A stretch of 7,655 nt of DNA from Leucothrix mucor (GTDB lineage Bacteria; Pseudomonadota; Gammaproteobacteria; Thiotrichales; Thiotrichaceae), in assembly GCA_015662325.1 (NCBI GenBank), contig DQUJ01000153.1, forward strand, positions 1 through 7,655. Direction: 5' to 3'. A model generated the notes under the pieces. That model had not been told where the DNA came from and made no database searches. It worked only from the letters and a program-made list of their open reading frames with translations. Positions 6,675 to 7,655 of the stretch are shown one piece after another (position 1 is the stretch's first letter; each line of letters begins with the position of its first letter). A program made the position numbers and the translations under genes.

Positions 6675-6753
6675 CGTCATACCGTGAGATGGTTATCCAA
6701 GAAATAGCATGGTGCTATCATTTAGATGGATACCCGCCTGCGCGGGCATAACG
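6675..6753. repeat. Nested palindromic intergenic repeat, copy 2 (degenerate)
   Basis: The left arm CGTCATACC...GGTTATCCA (6675-6699) is an imperfect reverse complement of the right arm TGGATACCCGCC...GGGCATAACG (6727-6753). The right arm shares GGAT-CCCGCCTG-GCG with the right arm of the copy at 3644-3720 and has the same orientation and overall length. The left arm has decayed. A small hairpin (TAGCA/TGCTA) lies in the centre. Confidence 0.65.
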
Positions 6754-6766
6754 AGGGAAAATAAAT

Positions 6767-7348
6767 TTACTTACCTTTAGAATGGCTGCCAGAACCCGCT
6801 CTTGAGCGTGCGCTTTTATAAGTAGATTTTGGCGTTGCTTTCTTCTTCGCAGGGTTTGTGCCAGACGCTCTTTGACGACCTAACATGCTACCAATCAACA
6901 TACCCATCAATAAGCCAGTACCTGAGAAATGAGAGTCACGTACTGCCGTTTCATCCGATGCAACCAAACGATTGTTTTCAGAATCAATCTCAAGTTTGAA
7001 TAGGTCTTTCTCGCCTTCGTCTTTGGTCATATTATTATTGCTATCATTATATGCGCTAAATGACCCATCAGCTTTAGATTCAACGCCAATCGCGCCGTTA
7101 TTTAACGCTGGCTGAGAATTATTGAGGTTTTGCATATAACTACCTGCAAATTTATCCATTACATTCTCTTTGTTTACGTCTTCTCTATTTTCAAATGAAT
7201 CTAATGTGCCCGATGCCACATTTAACACTTGATCAAGGTCGGCTCTTGTTGTTCCGCCACCAGTGCTTCCGTTTTTGTCATTAATGAGTGCAAAAACAAC
7301 TGCAATTCCCACTACCGCGTATATTACATATTTTATTTTACTGAACAT
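6767..7348 (-). CDS. Small membrane protein of unknown function, EF-hand-like loop and glycine-rich second helix
   Basis: Product not recognised. The 193 residues show an N-terminal membrane helix (about 6-22), a Gly/Thr linker, a polar Asn/Asp-rich central domain (about 35-138), a second hydrophobic stretch of glycine-zipper type (FSGTGLLMGMLIGSMLG, 141-157), and a basic tail rich in Lys, Arg, Ser and Gly (158-193). Residues 102-113 (D-S-N-N-N-M-T-K-D-E-G-E) have Asp/Asn at positions 1, 3, 5 and 9 and Glu at 12, like an EF-hand loop, though position 6 is Met instead of Gly. The start is firm: GAGGA lies eight bases before the ATG at 7348. It is a real gene with its own promoter and terminator. 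Its place before a membrane spermidine synthase may mean a shared process, but this is only context. Confidence 0.8.
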   Translation of the reverse strand: MFSKIKYVIYAVVGIAVVFALINDKNGSTGGGTTRADLDQVLNVASGTLDSFENREDVNKENVMDKFAGSYMQNLNNSQPALNNGAIGVESKADGSFSAYNDSNNNMTKDEGEKDLFKLEIDSENNRLVASDETAVRDSHFSGTGLLMGMLIGSMLGRQRASGTNPAKKKATPKSTYKSARSRAGSGSHSKGK

Positions 7349-7396
7349 GGTTACTTTCCTCTTTGGATTTTTATTGATTCTACTACATTTACATTA

Positions 7397-7425
7397 ATAT
7401 TATAAATTATCTTGATTGTGGACAA
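7397..7425 (-). promoter_or_regulatory. Predicted promoter of the small membrane-protein gene
   Basis: On the minus strand, TTGTCC (7425-7420) is followed after 17 bases by TAATAT (7402-7397); an overlapping perfect TATAAT lies at 7404-7399 with a 15-base spacer. The start would fall near 7390, about 40 bases before the ATG. The very AT-rich surroundings and the good -10 support it; the -35 matches four of six positions. Confidence 0.55.
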
Positions 7426-7452
7426 GCCCTTTTACTAGCAGAGGGTATTGAT

Positions 7453-7538
7453 GTAGGTTGGCGTGAGGAACGAAGCCCAACGTGGCAGGCATTGTTGCTA
7501 AGACACTTTGTTGGGCTACGCAATCAGCACCAACCTAC
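7453..7538. repeat. Palindromic intergenic repeat of the GTAGGTTGG...CCAACCTAC type
   Basis: The outer ends GTAGGTTGG (7453-7461) and CCAACCTAC (7530-7538) are exact reverse complements. The inner blocks GCCCAAC (7475-7481) and GTTGGGC (7510-7516) are too, so two 29-base arms match at 20 positions across a 28-base centre. The pattern recalls dispersed GTAGGTTGG-GCCCAAC palindromes seen in many proteobacterial genomes; only one copy is in this window. It is unrelated to the repeats at 3644 and 6675. Confidence 0.7.
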
Positions 7539-7580
7539 GGTAACGACTTATACACCTCCTACTAGTGAGGTCTTCTTCTA

Positions 7581-7655
7581 GAGACCTTTGCACGAGAGTA
7601 TGGCGAGAGTAAAAATAGCGTAATTTTTCCTGTTTTTCTTAAAAATGAGGGTAAT
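7581..7655. mobile_element. Possible end of an IS5-family insertion sequence, running off the right edge
   Basis: GAGACCTTTGCACG (7581-7594) resembles the terminal inverted repeats beginning GAGACCTTTGCA that I associate from memory with IS5-family elements such as IS1106. CTAG at 7578-7581 overlaps its first base, which would suit the short TA-centred targets of that family. No transposase frame can be recognised in the remaining 60 bases on either strand. The other end is outside the window, so this stays tentative. Confidence 0.35.

Noticed and set aside
7379..7392. CpxR-like site (GTAAA, four bases, GTAGA on the minus strand) before the small membrane-protein gene
   Set aside because: The spacing and second half-site are off, and it lies downstream of the predicted transcription start.
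7562..7655. C-terminus of a minus-strand transposase entering from the right edge
   Set aside because: Two frames stay open for 25-31 codons, but neither peptide is recognisable, and this length is expected by chance.

Overview
The window looks like chromosomal DNA from an AT-rich gammaproteobacterium. The clearest clue is a two-component system whose regulator and sensor resemble E. coli CpxR and CpxA along their length, followed by a Spy/CpxP-type periplasmic protein. A ChaN-type lipoprotein and a membrane-fused spermidine synthase fit the same assignment. Genus cannot be fixed from this sequence alone.

Layout. Bases 1-629 (minus strand) hold the N-terminal 209 codons of an ABC-2 type transporter ATPase that runs off the left edge. 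Its promoter lies in the 253-base divergent gap, framed by an 11-bp inverted repeat. Rightward from 883 come cpxR-like and cpxA-like genes, separated by 12 bases, then a cpxP-like gene with its own promoter. GTAAT/GTAAA half-sites resembling CpxR boxes precede both cpxR (828-842) and the cpxP-like gene (2920-2945), so an autoregulated envelope-stress circuit is the natural reading. The cpxP-like product is unusual in carrying a His/Lys/Gly-rich segment with three KHG units right after its signal peptide.

The other half of the window reads leftward. A ChaN-family lipoprotein with a C-terminal PDZ domain (3728-4972) converges on the cpxP-like gene, with a nested palindromic repeat in the 121-base gap. 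Upstream of it lie a seven-helix membrane protein fused to a spermidine synthase domain (5077-6606, TTG start) and a small two-helix membrane protein of unknown function (6767-7348). A rho-independent terminator and a second, degenerate copy of the palindromic repeat separate those two genes.

The right-hand 307 bases (7349-7655) have no recognisable gene. They hold a promoter for the small membrane protein, a second type of palindromic repeat (7453-7538), and what may be the terminal inverted repeat of an IS5-family insertion sequence starting at 7581 and leaving the window.

No wholly new multi-gene system is evident. The points most worth a second look are the phased CpxR-like sites, the His-rich CpxP homologue, the ChaN-PDZ fusion, and the unknown small membrane protein next to the spermidine synthase.
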